Counted from the first letter of the stretch, positions 7,921 through 15,688 are shown. The stretch: 17,371 nt of DNA from Clostridiales bacterium (GCA_003525905.1 DQIA01000112.1:1-17371); one strand, 5' to 3'. The notes: generated from the sequence alone by a model not told the origin. Program-made: numbers and translations.

Positions 7921-8367
7921 TTATTCCTCGCGGCTCTTCCGGCGCTCGATGGCGGCCTGAATGGCAGCCTGCCGGAAATACTCATTGCGGCGCTCGCGCT
8001 CCTCGCGTGCCTGCCGGCGGCGCTCCTGCGCCCCGCGCCGGACGGGGTTCGACTTGCGCTTTTTCAGCTCGCGCGCCTGCCGTGCGGCCTCCTGTGCCTT
8101 CTTCTCCGAGCGGCGGTAGATCACGAATTTCGAGCCGACGCACTGCACGCCGTCTGCACCGAGCGCTTCGCACAGCGCATCGCAGACCTCGCGTGCGGAC
8201 AGGAGCGCCGCCTCGAGCACGCGGCCCTTGACAAGCTCACGAGCCTCAAGCTGCCGGGCGGCCTCGGACAGAACGTTCTCCGTCACGCCGCCCTTGCCCA
8301 CCATCAGGGTGGTGTCCAGATCATTTGCCTGTGCGCGCAGATCGGCGCGCTGTTTGCTGGTCAGCAT
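7921..8367 (-). CDS. yhbY: YhbY-family CRM-domain RNA-binding protein with extended basic tail
   Basis: Small CRM-domain protein associated with assembly of the 50S subunit. The 148-residue product has the CRM fold at 1-90: LTSKQRADLRAQANDL, the GKGG loop at 24-27 (MVGKGGVTENV) and GSKFVIYR at 78-85. A tail of about 55 residues dominated by Arg, Lys, Glu and Gln follows, predicted to be helical. YhbY proteins are usually about 95-105 residues, so the tail is an extension. The start is the ATG at 8365-8367 with AAGGAGAAGGA upstream; it overlaps the end of rdgB by 7 nt. A Met further upstream in the same frame lies deep inside rdgB and lacks a ribosome binding site. It lies 30 nt before nadD-yqeK, the usual Firmicute neighbour. 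Confidence 0.93.
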   Translation of the reverse strand: MLTSKQRADLRAQANDLDTTLMVGKGGVTENVLSEAARQLEARELVKGRVLEAALLSAREVCDALCEALGADGVQCVGSKFVIYRRSEKKAQEAARQARELKKRKSNPVRRGAQERRRQAREERERRNEYFRQAAIQAAIERRKSREE

Positions 8368-8972
8368 AATTCCTTCTCCTTTTTCGTTCCAAACGCCTTC
8401 TCCACAAAGGCGCGCAGCGCCCGGGCGCGGTGGGATATCTGATTTTTCTGCTCCGGGGCCAGCTCTGCGAACGTGCACCCGGCATCCTCCGCAAAGAACA
8501 CCGGATCATAGCCGAAGCCGCCGTTTCCGTGGCGCTCGAACAGGATGTGTCCCGGACACTCGCCGCGCGCGACGATCTCCTTGCCGTCCGGCGTGACGAG
8601 GGTGATAACGCTGACGAATTTTGCCGTCCGCTTCCCTTCCGGGACGTTTCCGAGCTTTTTCAGCAGATAGTTGATGCGGTCGGAATCGCTGATGCAGTCC
8701 GGTCCGCCGTAGCGCGCGGAATAAACGCCCGGCTCCCCGTTCAGCGCGTCGACCATCAGGCCGGAGTCGTCCGCCACGGCGGGCAGACCGCAGGCCTGCA
8801 TCACAGCCACAGCCTTGATGCGGGAATTCTCCTCAAACGTTGTGCCGGTCTCCTCCGGCTCGACATGCACACCCGCCTCACGCTGCGAGACGACGTCCAG
8901 CCCGTAGGCAGACAGGATCGCGCGCAGCTCGGCGATCTTGTGGGCGTTGTTGCTTGCCATAACGACCTTCAT
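8361..8972 (-). CDS. rdgB: XTP/dITP diphosphatase (non-canonical purine NTP pyrophosphatase, RdgB/HAM1)
   Basis: Cleaves dITP, ITP and XTP to monophosphates, keeping deaminated purines out of nucleic acids. Motifs of the HAM1 family are all present: ASNNAHKIAEL (6-16), TFEENSRIKA, the catalytic and metal-binding ADDSGL (67-72), GVYSARYGG, HGNGGFGYDPVF (148-159) and SHRARAL (180-186). The product is 203 residues. I chose the ATG at 8970-8972: TGAGGAGG, which includes the ftsY stop codon, is 8 nt upstream. A GTG three codons earlier is part of that ribosome binding site and cannot be the start. The gene overlaps yhbY by 7 nt. Confidence 0.96.
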   Translation of the reverse strand: MKVVMASNNAHKIAELRAILSAYGLDVVSQREAGVHVEPEETGTTFEENSRIKAVAVMQACGLPAVADDSGLMVDALNGEPGVYSARYGGPDCISDSDRINYLLKKLGNVPEGKRTAKFVSVITLVTPDGKEIVARGECPGHILFERHGNGGFGYDPVFFAEDAGCTFAELAPEQKNQISHRARALRAFVEKAFGTKKEKELC

Positions 8973-8985
8973 GTCGGGCACCTCC

Positions 8986-9891
8986 TCAGATCAGCGCGTC
9001 GACGAACGCGCGCGGCTCAAACGGCATCAGGTCGTCCATCTGTTCGCCGACACCGATGAGCTTCACAGGGATCTGCAGCGCGTCTGCCACGGCGATGACG
9101 ATGCCGCCCTTGGCCGTGCCGTCGAGCTTTGTCAGGGCGATGGCCGTAACACCGGCGATCTCCTTGAACTGCTTGGCCTGCAGCAGGCCGTTCTGGCCCG
9201 TCGTGCCGTCGAGCACGAGCAGGACCTCTTTATCCGCATTCGGCAGCTCGCGGTCAATGATGCGGGAAATTTTGCCGAGCTCGTTCATCAGGTTGGCCTT
9301 GTTGTGCAGGCGTCCTGCCGTGTCGCACAGGATGACGTCGCTGCCTCGCGCCTTGGCGGCGGAAATGGCGTCGAACACCACGGCGGCGGGGTCCGCGCCC
9401 TCGTGCTGGCGGACGATGTCCACATTGGCGCGTCCGGCCCAAATTTCGAGCTGATCGGCAGCCGCGGCGCGGAACGTATCGGCCGCGCACAGCAGCACGC
9501 GCTTGCCCTCACCGGAGAGGCGGTGAGCCAGCTTGCCGATGGTCGTCGTCTTGCCGACGCCGTTGACGCCGATGACAAGCACGACGGACGGGCGCGTGCC
9601 GAGCTTCAGGCTCGTGTCGCCGACGTTCAGCATGTCCACAAGGATATCCTTCAGGGCATCGTGAATTTCTTCCGCCGTGCGGAGCTTCCGCTCCTTCACG
9701 ACGGTGCGGAGCTGCTCGACGGCCTTGCAGGACGTTTCCACGCCGATGTCGGCGAGGATCATGCTCTCCTCAAGCTCCTCGTAAAATTCTTCGTTTGCGC
9801 CGCTGAACGAGGCGAAGATGCCGCCGAGCGTGTTGGCCATGGCGGCGCGCGTCTTTTTCAGTCCGTTTTTGATTTTTTCAAAAAAACCCAT
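8986..9891 (-). CDS. ftsY: signal recognition particle receptor FtsY
   Basis: SRP-family GTPase that receives ribosome-nascent chain complexes from Ffh at the membrane. The 301-residue product is the short Gram-positive form: an N domain (1-95) starting with an amphipathic basic helix (GFFEKIKNGLKKTR), then the G domain. GTPase elements are P-loop GVNGVGKTTT (108-117), DTFRAAAADQL, DTAGR (190-194) and TKLDGTAKGG (254-263), ending in the family's GVGEQMDDLMPFEPRAFVDAL. There is no acidic A domain. The ATG directly abuts the smc stop (TAAATG), and the ribosome binding site GGAGGAG lies inside the smc end, so translation is probably coupled. Confidence 0.98.
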   Translation of the reverse strand: MGFFEKIKNGLKKTRAAMANTLGGIFASFSGANEEFYEELEESMILADIGVETSCKAVEQLRTVVKERKLRTAEEIHDALKDILVDMLNVGDTSLKLGTRPSVVLVIGVNGVGKTTTIGKLAHRLSGEGKRVLLCAADTFRAAAADQLEIWAGRANVDIVRQHEGADPAAVVFDAISAAKARGSDVILCDTAGRLHNKANLMNELGKISRIIDRELPNADKEVLLVLDGTTGQNGLLQAKQFKEIAGVTAIALTKLDGTAKGGIVIAVADALQIPVKLIGVGEQMDDLMPFEPRAFVDALI

Positions 9892-12800
9892 TTACTTGAT
9901 CTCCTCCGAAATTCCGAGCTGCTGCTCCATTTGATTCAGGTCCAGATGCAGGATGCGGGAAATTCCCTGCTCCTGCATGGTCACGCCATAGAGCACGTCG
10001 GCGGCCTCCATGGTACCGCGGCGGTGCGTGATGACGATAAACTGCGTTTTCCCGCTGAAGCCGCGCAGGTAGCCCGCGAAGCGTTCGACATTCCGGTCGT
10101 CCAGCGCGGCGTCGATCTCGTCGAGCATGCAGAACGGCGTCGGCCGCACCTTCAGAATGGCAAAATACAGCGCGATGGCGACAAAGGCCTTCTCACCGCC
10201 GGACAGCAGCGTGATGGTCTTGAGCTGCTTGCCGGGCGGCTGCACGCGAATTTCAATGCCGCACGTCAGCGGCTGCGAGCGGTCCTCCAGCTCGAGCGAG
10301 GCCTTGCCGCCGCCGAACATCTCCGTGAATGTCTGGCCGAAATAGGTGTTGATGCGGCCGAATTCCGTGACGAAAATATCGGTCATCTGGCCGGTGATAT
10401 CGCCGATGATGCCCTCGAGGTCGCGCTTGGACGTCAGCACGTCGTCGCGCTGGCCGCAGAGGTATTCATACCGCTCGTTCACGCGGGCAAATTCGTCGAT
10501 GGCGCCGAGGTTCGGCGTGCCGAGGCCGGAGATCTTCTTGCGGAGCTCCGCGGCGCGCTTCGTTCCGGCAGCCGTGCTCTCCAGCTCCGCCGCAGCGGCG
10601 GGCGCGCTTGAGCGCGTCAGCTCATAGGTATCCCACAGCCGGTCGAGAATTTGCTTTTCCTCCAGCTCGGCAGCATTTTTGCGCGACTCCAGACGGGCGC
10701 TCTCACGCTCCATGTTCAGGATATCGCGGTTTTTCTCCTGTACTTCCTTTTCCGTGGCCGTTTTGCGCGCTTCGACCTTCGCACGCTCGGCAAGCGCGGC
10801 CTGCAGCTCTTCCTGCCTGGCCTGCGCCGCGGCGTCCTGCCCGGCCAGCTTGTCCTGCTCGGCCTGCAGCGTCTTTTCCAGCTCAGCGGCCTCCTGCGTA
10901 TAGCGGTCGATGAGCTGCAGCTTCTGCTCGCGGTCGCCGCGCATGGCATGCTCCAGCCCGCGCAGCTGCTCGGCGGAGCTCTTCGCCGTGGCGCGCTCGG
11001 CCTCCAGCTTGGCCGCCTCCATGCGCAGCGCCGTCAGGCGCTCCGAAAGGCGGCTGCTCTGCTCCGAAGCAACGCTCTGGCCGTCCGAAACGACGGAAAG
11101 CTCCTGCTCAGCCTCCTCCAGTGCCTTCTGCAGGTCGGCAACGGCCTTCTGCAGCGCCGCGCGGCGGCCGCTGTCGGCGCCGATCCGCTTTTCGAGCAGC
11201 TCCTGCTCGCGCTGCGAGCCGGTGATCGCGTCCGTCAGGGCCTGCACAAGAACGTGGTACTGCTTTTCCTCGCCCTGCAGGCGCAGAGCGGCGTCTTCGG
11301 CCGTGCGGAGGTCCGTCTCCGCGTTTGTCAGGTCATAATTTGCCTGCTCCAGCAGGCGCTGCGCCTCCTTCTGCTCTCCGCGGAGCTTGTCCAGCGCGGC
11401 GGCGGCCTCCTTCTGCTGGACCTGCAGACGCTCGATCTCGTTGGCGCGCGACAGGATGCCCGCACTGCGGGAGACGGAGCCGCCCGTCATGGAGCCGCCT
11501 GCATTCAGGACCTGCCCGTCCAGCGTGACGATGCGGAAGCGGTGGCCGAATTGGTTGGCAATGGAAATGGCCGCGTCAAGGTCCTGCGCCACGACCGTGC
11601 GGCCGAGCAGATTCAGGATGATCTCGCGATAGCGCGGCTCACACGAGACAAGGTCGGAGGCTACGCCGCAGAAGCCGGCGCAGCGCTCGATGCCGCTCTC
11701 GTTCAGCGGCCGGCCGTGGATGACAGACAGCGGCAGGAATGTGGCGCGGCCGTTGTCCGAGCGTTTCAGATATTGGATGGCAGCCTTGGCGCAGCCCTCG
11801 TCCTCCACGACGATATTCTGCATGGCGCTGCCGAGCGCGACCTCGATGGCAACGGTGTAGCTGTCCTGTGTGCGCAGCAGCATGGACACCGCGCCATGGA
11901 TGCCGCGGAGCTTGCCGCGTCGGCTCTCCTGCATGACGGTGCGGACAGCGCGGGAATAGCCCTCCAGCTCACGCTCCATCTCCTGAAAGAGCTTCAGACG
12001 GGAGCTGACCGTGTCGAGCCGGACACCGGCGTCCGTGGCCTGCTTCTGCAGGGCCTCGCTCCGCTCCGCTCGGGTGCGGCTGCGCAAACGGTAGCCGTTG
12101 ATGCGGTTCTGCGCGGCCGTGATATCGGCCTGCGCTTTGGAGAGCTGCTTCTGTGCGGTCTCGAGCGCGCGCTGTGCCTCTGCACAGCGGCTCTGCGCCG
12201 CCTGCAGATCCTGTGCCAGCTGGGTCTGCCGCTCCGTGCTCTGGGCAAGACTCTCTTCCACGGCGGTCAGGTCCGCGCCGCGGGCGGAGAGCTCCTCGCG
12301 CTTCCGGCCCTGCAGATCGCGCAGGGTGAGATAGCGCTTTGTCATGCCGTCGGCGGAATCCGCCAGTCTGCGGCCCTCCTCCTCGGCCTGCTTCTGCTTT
12401 TCGGCCAGCGCGGCGGTCTGCGTGTCGATCTCGCCCATGCGCTGCTCCAGTGCTTCGATCTGCGCGGAGATGCTGCCGCTGCGGCTGTCCTGATCCTCCA
12501 GCTCATGCTGCACGCGCTTCAGGTTGCTCTGCGCGTTGCCGCGATTCGTCTCCAACACGGCGATCCGGCTGCGCTGCTCCTGCGAGGCGGCCTCCGCCTG
12601 CCGGATCGCATCACGGATCTGATCCGTCTGCAGGTCGCGGTTGTGGAGGTCGAACGTCAGGGATTCCGAGGTGACATAGAGCTTGTCCAGCGCGTCGTGC
12701 TCCTGCTGCAGGATGAAGGCGGCGGAATGATAGTCCTCCTCGGCCTTGCGCGCCGTGGCGCTCAGGCGCTCGAGCGACTGCAGCCACAGCGCGACCTCGA

Positions 12801-13473
12801 GGCCCTTGAGCTCCTCGCGGTAGGTCAGGTAGCGCTTTGCCTTTTCCGCCTGATCGCGCAGCGGGCCGACCTGCAGCTCCAGCTCCGAGATTTTGTCGCC
12901 GATGCGGGTCAGATTGTCCTGCGTCGTGGCGAGGCGGCGCTCCGTTTCCTCCTTGCGGTGGCGGTATTTCGAGATACCGGCTGCCTCCTCGAAAATTTCG
13001 CGGCGGTCCGTGCTCTTGAGGGACAGAATTTCGTCGATGCGTCCCTGGCTGATGTTGGAATAGCCGTCGCGGCCGAGACCGGTATCCATGAACAGCTCGT
13101 TGACGTCGCGCAGACGCACGCTCTGCTTGTTGATGTAGTATTCGCTCTCGCCGGAGCGGTAATACCGGCGCGTGACCATCAGCTCGTCGGCGTCATAATG
13201 CAGGGCGCGGTCGCTGTTGTCCAGCACGAGCGTCGCCTCGGCAAAGCCGACGGGGGCGCGCTTCTCCGTGCCGCCGAAAATGACATCCTCCATCTTCTGG
13301 CCGCGCAGCGAGCGGGAATTCTGCTCGCCCATGACCCAGCGGATGGCATCTGAGATATTGGATTTTCCGCTGCCGTTCGGCCCGACGATGGCGGTGATAT
13401 CATGGCCAAATCCCACGACCGTCTTGTCCGGGAAGGATTTGAAGCCCTGAATGACTAGCTGTTTCAGATACAT
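9892..13473 (-). CDS. smc: chromosome segregation and condensation ATPase SMC
   Basis: Structural maintenance of chromosomes protein, which with ScpA and ScpB forms the condensin that extrudes DNA loops and aligns chromosome arms. The 1193-residue length is standard. The N-terminal head has Walker A GPNGSGKSN at 31-39 and the Q-loop SQGRIDEIL near 142-150. Two long coiled coils (about 170-500 and 675-1010) flank the hinge at about 520-665 (GIHGAVSMLL through GGSMTGGSVS). The C-terminal head carries the signature LLSGGEKAFVAIALYF (from 1089) and Walker B CMLDEIDAALDD (Asp1118-Glu1119 region). The start ATG has TAGGAG about 12 nt upstream, a little long. It is the first gene of the operon. The partners scpA and scpB are not in the window. 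Confidence 0.98.
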   Translation of the reverse strand: MYLKQLVIQGFKSFPDKTVVGFGHDITAIVGPNGSGKSNISDAIRWVMGEQNSRSLRGQKMEDVIFGGTEKRAPVGFAEATLVLDNSDRALHYDADELMVTRRYYRSGESEYYINKQSVRLRDVNELFMDTGLGRDGYSNISQGRIDEILSLKSTDRREIFEEAAGISKYRHRKEETERRLATTQDNLTRIGDKISELELQVGPLRDQAEKAKRYLTYREELKGLEVALWLQSLERLSATARKAEEDYHSAAFILQQEHDALDKLYVTSESLTFDLHNRDLQTDQIRDAIRQAEAASQEQRSRIAVLETNRGNAQSNLKRVQHELEDQDSRSGSISAQIEALEQRMGEIDTQTAALAEKQKQAEEEGRRLADSADGMTKRYLTLRDLQGRKREELSARGADLTAVEESLAQSTERQTQLAQDLQAAQSRCAEAQRALETAQKQLSKAQADITAAQNRINGYRLRSRTRAERSEALQKQATDAGVRLDTVSSRLKLFQEMERELEGYSRAVRTVMQESRRGKLRGIHGAVSMLLRTQDSYTVAIEVALGSAMQNIVVEDEGCAKAAIQYLKRSDNGRATFLPLSVIHGRPLNESGIERCAGFCGVASDLVSCEPRYREIILNLLGRTVVAQDLDAAISIANQFGHRFRIVTLDGQVLNAGGSMTGGSVSRSAGILSRANEIERLQVQQKEAAAALDKLRGEQKEAQRLLEQANYDLTNAETDLRTAEDAALRLQGEEKQYHVLVQALTDAITGSQREQELLEKRIGADSGRRAALQKAVADLQKALEEAEQELSVVSDGQSVASEQSSRLSERLTALRMEAAKLEAERATAKSSAEQLRGLEHAMRGDREQKLQLIDRYTQEAAELEKTLQAEQDKLAGQDAAAQARQEELQAALAERAKVEARKTATEKEVQEKNRDILNMERESARLESRKNAAELEEKQILDRLWDTYELTRSSAPAAAAELESTAAGTKRAAELRKKISGLGTPNLGAIDEFARVNERYEYLCGQRDDVLTSKRDLEGIIGDITGQMTDIFVTEFGRINTYFGQTFTEMFGGGKASLELEDRSQPLTCGIEIRVQPPGKQLKTITLLSGGEKAFVAIALYFAILKVRPTPFCMLDEIDAALDDRNVERFAGYLRGFSGKTQFIVITHRRGTMEAADVLYGVTMQEQGISRILHLDLNQMEQQLGISEEIK

Positions 13474-13508
13474 ATGGACAGATTGCTCCTATTGTATTTC
13501 AATGTCTG

Positions 13509-13537
13509 ATTATACCATTGCGCCCCGAAAATTGCAA
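13509..13537 (-). promoter_or_regulatory. sigma-A promoter of the smc-leuS operon
   Basis: The minus strand reads TTGCAA, 17 bases ending in TGG, then TATAAT: a near-consensus -35, ideal spacing, an extended TG and a perfect -10. The start site would be near 13502, about 28 nt before smc. It is the only strong promoter I see for the nine genes down to leuS. It sits in the 121-bp gap between smc and dapA. Confidence 0.85.
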
Positions 13538-13594
13538 GACCGGGATTTCACCCCTGCAGGCGGTGCGGCATAGGATGACGCGGAGGTGATCGGA

Positions 13595-14476
13595 ATGCTG
13601 CCGATCTTTCGGGGCGCCGCCACGGCGCTCCTCACCCCGTTCCGGCCGGACGGGAGCATCGATCTTCCGGCATGGGACCGCCTGCTTGAGCGGCAGCTGG
13701 ATGCCGGGATCGCGGCGCTCGTTGTCTGCGGCACGACCGGCGAGGCTGCGACCCTGACGCAGGACGAGAGGCTGACACTCCTGCGCCGCGCAAAGCAGGC
13801 TGCCTGCGGCCATTGCCCCGTTATCATGGGCGTCGGGACGAACTGCACGGCAGGCTCCGTAGAAAATGCAGAGCTTGCGGCACAGAACGGCGCGGATGCG
13901 CTGCTGGCCGTCACGCCCTACTATAATAAAGGGACGCAGGCAGGCCTGCTTGCGCACTATACCGCGATCGCGGACGCGTCTCCCCTGCCGCTCGTGCTCT
14001 ATAATGTTCCGTCACGCACCGGCGTCGACCTCCTGCCGGAGACGGTGCGGGCGCTCGCCCGCCATCCGCATATTGCAGGCATCAAGGAAGCCTGCGGCAG
14101 CATCAGCCGAGCCGCACAGCTGCTGGCCCGGTGCGGACTGCCGGTATGGAGCGGCAACGACGACCAGACGGCCGCGATCATGGCGCTCGGCGGCAGTGGC
14201 GTGATCTCCGTGGTGTCGAACGTCGCGCCGGAGGCCGTCGTTGCCATGACGGACGCCTGCCTTGCCGGAGATTTCCGCGAAGGCGCGCGCCGCCAGCTGG
14301 AGCTGCTGCCGCTGTGCGAGGCGCTGTTCTGCGTCGTGAACCCCATCCCGGTCAAGGCCGCCATGGAGGAGCTTGGCCTGTGCGGCGGGACGCTCCGCCT
14401 GCCGCTGTCGCCGCTGGAGGAGCCGCACCGCAGCCGCCTGCGGGCAGTGCTGCGGGGGTATGGGCTCCTCTCATAA
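13595..14476 (+). CDS. dapA: 4-hydroxy-tetrahydrodipicolinate synthase (dihydrodipicolinate synthase family)
   Basis: Class I aldolase that condenses pyruvate with aspartate semialdehyde, the first committed step of lysine and diaminopimelate synthesis. The 293-residue TIM barrel has the pyruvate site GTTGEA (46-51), Tyr109-Tyr110 in TPYYNKGTQ, the catalytic Tyr136 in LYNVPSRTG (with Arg141, which binds the substrate carboxylate in DapA) and Schiff-base Lys164 in GIKEACG. The start is the ATG at 13595, 8 nt after GGAGG; a GTG at 13586 overlaps that ribosome binding site and is rejected. The gene stands alone, without other lysine genes. Related aldolases (N-acetylneuraminate or 2-keto-3-deoxy-acid lyases) share the fold, but GTTGEA plus the Arg141 motif favour DapA. 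I see no lysine riboswitch or clear promoter in the gap before it. Confidence 0.92.
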   Translation: MLPIFRGAATALLTPFRPDGSIDLPAWDRLLERQLDAGIAALVVCGTTGEAATLTQDERLTLLRRAKQAACGHCPVIMGVGTNCTAGSVENAELAAQNGADALLAVTPYYNKGTQAGLLAHYTAIADASPLPLVLYNVPSRTGVDLLPETVRALARHPHIAGIKEACGSISRAAQLLARCGLPVWSGNDDQTAAIMALGGSGVISVVSNVAPEAVVAMTDACLAGDFREGARRQLELLPLCEALFCVVNPIPVKAAMEELGLCGGTLRLPLSPLEEPHRSRLRAVLRGYGLLS

Positions 14477-14522
14477 GAGTATCCCCGCGCAGCACCGGGA
14501 CTGCTTCCTCCACGGCATGAAA

Positions 14523-14571
14523 ATGCTCCCCCTATGTGACGGTGTCTTTCATCGTCTCATAGAGGGAGCAT
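14523..14571. terminator. long hairpin between convergent dapA and xerD
   Basis: The arms 14523-14544 and 14550-14571 pair over 22 positions with only two mismatches (C-A and T-T) and one G-T, around a five-base loop (TCTTT). Blocks ATGCTCCC/GGGAGCAT, CTATG/CATAG and GACGGTG/CATCGTC can be read directly. On the minus strand the hairpin is followed by TTTTC, on the plus strand by ATCACTTC, so U-runs are poor. Placed between two convergent stop codons, it probably ends transcription from one or both sides. Confidence 0.6.
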
Positions 14572-14600
14572 ATCACTTCACCAGCCCCGAAGCTTTTACT

Positions 14601-15485
14601 TTAAGCGCGCGGGTGATATTTTTCATAGACGCTCTTGAGCGTCTTTTTCACGACCTGCGCATAGACCTGCGTGGAGGAGATATCGCTGTGGCCGAGCATC
14701 TCCTGTAGGGAATGCAGGTCCGCGCCGTTTTCGAGCAGATGGGCCGCAAAGCTGTGACGCAGCGTATGCGGTGTGATCTCCTTGTCGATCTGCGCGGTCT
14801 GCTGATAGTGCTTGATGATCTTCCAAAAGCCCTGTCTGGAAATGCGGCCGCCGTTCAGGTTGACGAACAGGGCCTGCTCGTCCGGCTCGGCGATCATATT
14901 CGGCCGGATATCCGTCACATAGGCCGTCAGGGCACGGATGGCCGCCGGGTAGATCGGGATGATGCGGGACTTCCCGTTCCCGGTGCAGCGGACAAAGCCG
15001 CCCGCCAGACTGACGTCCGAAACGTTCAAGGCGATCATTTCGCTGACGCGCATGCCGGTGGCATAGAGCGTCTCAAGCATGGCCTTGTCGCGATAGCCCT
15101 TCATATCCGTGCACTTCGGCTGCTCGAGCAGCAGCTCGACCTCGCGGCCGGTTAAAATCTGAGGAAGGCGCTTTTCCGCCTTCTGCTGCGGGATATCGTG
15201 CACAGGAGACTGCGCGACCGCGCCGGTGGAGACGCAGTAGCCATAGAAGCTCTTGAGCGACGCCACACACCGGGAGACCGTCGCGGGCGATTTGCCGATG
15301 CTCGTCAGATGGCGCACATAGGCACAGACCGTCTCCTGCGTGCACGCCTCCAGCGCAGGGCCGTCCGTCTGCTCCAGATAGGTGGTGAATTGCCGCACAT
15401 CGCGCAGATAGGAAGCGACCGTATTGTCCGATGCGTGCCTGATATTCATAAGGTAGGATTCATATGCAGCCACGAGCTTCCCCAT
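14601..15485 (-). CDS. xerD: tyrosine site-specific recombinase, XerD-like
   Basis: Tyrosine recombinase of the Xer type, which resolves chromosome dimers at dif. The 294-residue product has the N-terminal SAM-like DNA-binding domain (1-100) and a complete catalytic set: Arg146 (ATGMRVSEM), Lys172 (GNGKSRIIP), His240 and Arg243 (HTLRHSFAAHLLENGADLH), His266 (LGHSDISS) and nucleophile Tyr275 (TQVYAQV). Length and the absence of phage or integron genes nearby argue for the chromosomal housekeeping enzyme rather than an integrase. XerC-type paralogues look alike, so the C/D assignment rests on general similarity. The start ATG has AGAGGG about 9 nt upstream. It is transcribed alone from an unusually elaborate AT-rich upstream region. 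Confidence 0.9.
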   Translation of the reverse strand: MGKLVAAYESYLMNIRHASDNTVASYLRDVRQFTTYLEQTDGPALEACTQETVCAYVRHLTSIGKSPATVSRCVASLKSFYGYCVSTGAVAQSPVHDIPQQKAEKRLPQILTGREVELLLEQPKCTDMKGYRDKAMLETLYATGMRVSEMIALNVSDVSLAGGFVRCTGNGKSRIIPIYPAAIRALTAYVTDIRPNMIAEPDEQALFVNLNGGRISRQGFWKIIKHYQQTAQIDKEITPHTLRHSFAAHLLENGADLHSLQEMLGHSDISSTQVYAQVVKKTLKSVYEKYHPRA

Positions 15486-15584
15486 CTTGCGTTCCCTCTC
15501 ACCAGCAAAAAACTATGCCGCAGCGGCCCGGCGCATACAGGAGGCAACCGGAGCGTTCTGCAAACATTTCTGGCAGTGTAGAAT

Positions 15585-15613
15585 ATAATAACGCATATTT
15601 TCCCAGATTTCAA
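15585..15613 (-). promoter_or_regulatory. proximal promoter of xerD
   Basis: On the minus strand TTGAAA, 17 bases, TATTAT: one or two mismatches to sigma-A consensus in each box with ideal spacing. Transcription would start near 15578, leaving a leader of about 90 nt. The -35 is separated by one base from the 19-bp palindrome at 15615-15633. Confidence 0.75.
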
Positions 15614-15614
15614 T

Positions 15615-15633
15615 CCTTTCCGGCCCGGAAAGG
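15615..15633. repeat. perfect 19-bp palindrome next to the xerD -35 box
   Basis: CCTTTCCGG and CCGGAAAGG are exact reverse complements around a single central base. It lies one base upstream of the -35 hexamer of the proximal xerD promoter and downstream of the distal promoter, which is a typical operator position. No U-run follows on either strand, so it is unlikely to be a terminator. The binding protein is unknown. Confidence 0.7.
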
Positions 15634-15643
15634 AAAACTTTGT

Positions 15644-15671
15644 ATATTATGCTCAAGAATTATGTTAACAA
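15644..15671 (-). promoter_or_regulatory. possible distal promoter of xerD
   Basis: The minus strand reads TTGTTA, 16 bases, TAATAT. Both boxes are reasonable for sigma-A. The -35 overlaps the GTTAAC repeats. A transcript from here would pass through the 19-bp palindrome as an RNA hairpin. The region is AT-rich, so chance similarity is a real risk. Confidence 0.4.
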
Positions 15672-15688
15672 TGTTATGTTAACCAATG
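15660..15688 (+). repeat. tandem pair of TTATGTTAACAATG repeats
   Basis: TTATGTTAACAATG (15660-15673) is followed at once by TTATGTTAACCAATG (15674-15688), identical except for one inserted C. Each contains the palindromic hexamer GTTAAC, and the first nine bases match the XerD-binding arm of known dif sites (TTATGTTAA). No matching XerC arm lies at the required six-base spacing. Confidence 0.75.

Noticed and set aside
8973..8981. GTG start three codons before the chosen rdgB ATG
   Set aside because: The GTG is part of the AGGAGGTG ribosome binding site, which is properly spaced for the ATG at 8970-8972.
8938..10611. A 557-codon open frame on the plus strand
   Set aside because: It is antisense to rdgB, ftsY and the smc end. 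The translation has His/Ala/Asp-rich shadow composition and no domain.
10651..13353. A 900-codon open frame on the plus strand
   Set aside because: It lies entirely antisense to smc, whose motifs are complete. Its translation is a Leu/Ala/Arg-rich low-complexity sequence without motifs, and GC-rich codon use in smc explains the lack of stops.
13484..13576. A plus-strand promoter for dapA
   Set aside because: TATACC at 13511 and TAGGAT at 13571 lack a -35 at usable spacing, and the second would start transcription at the ribosome binding site. How dapA is transcribed remains open.
13586..13594. GTG start three codons before the chosen dapA ATG
   Set aside because: The same arrangement: the GTG overlaps GGAGG, and the ATG at 13595 has ideal spacing.
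14601..15485. The tyrosine recombinase as integrase of a mobile element
   Set aside because: There is no tRNA, att duplication, excisionase, or phage or plasmid gene nearby. Length and motifs fit a housekeeping Xer protein.
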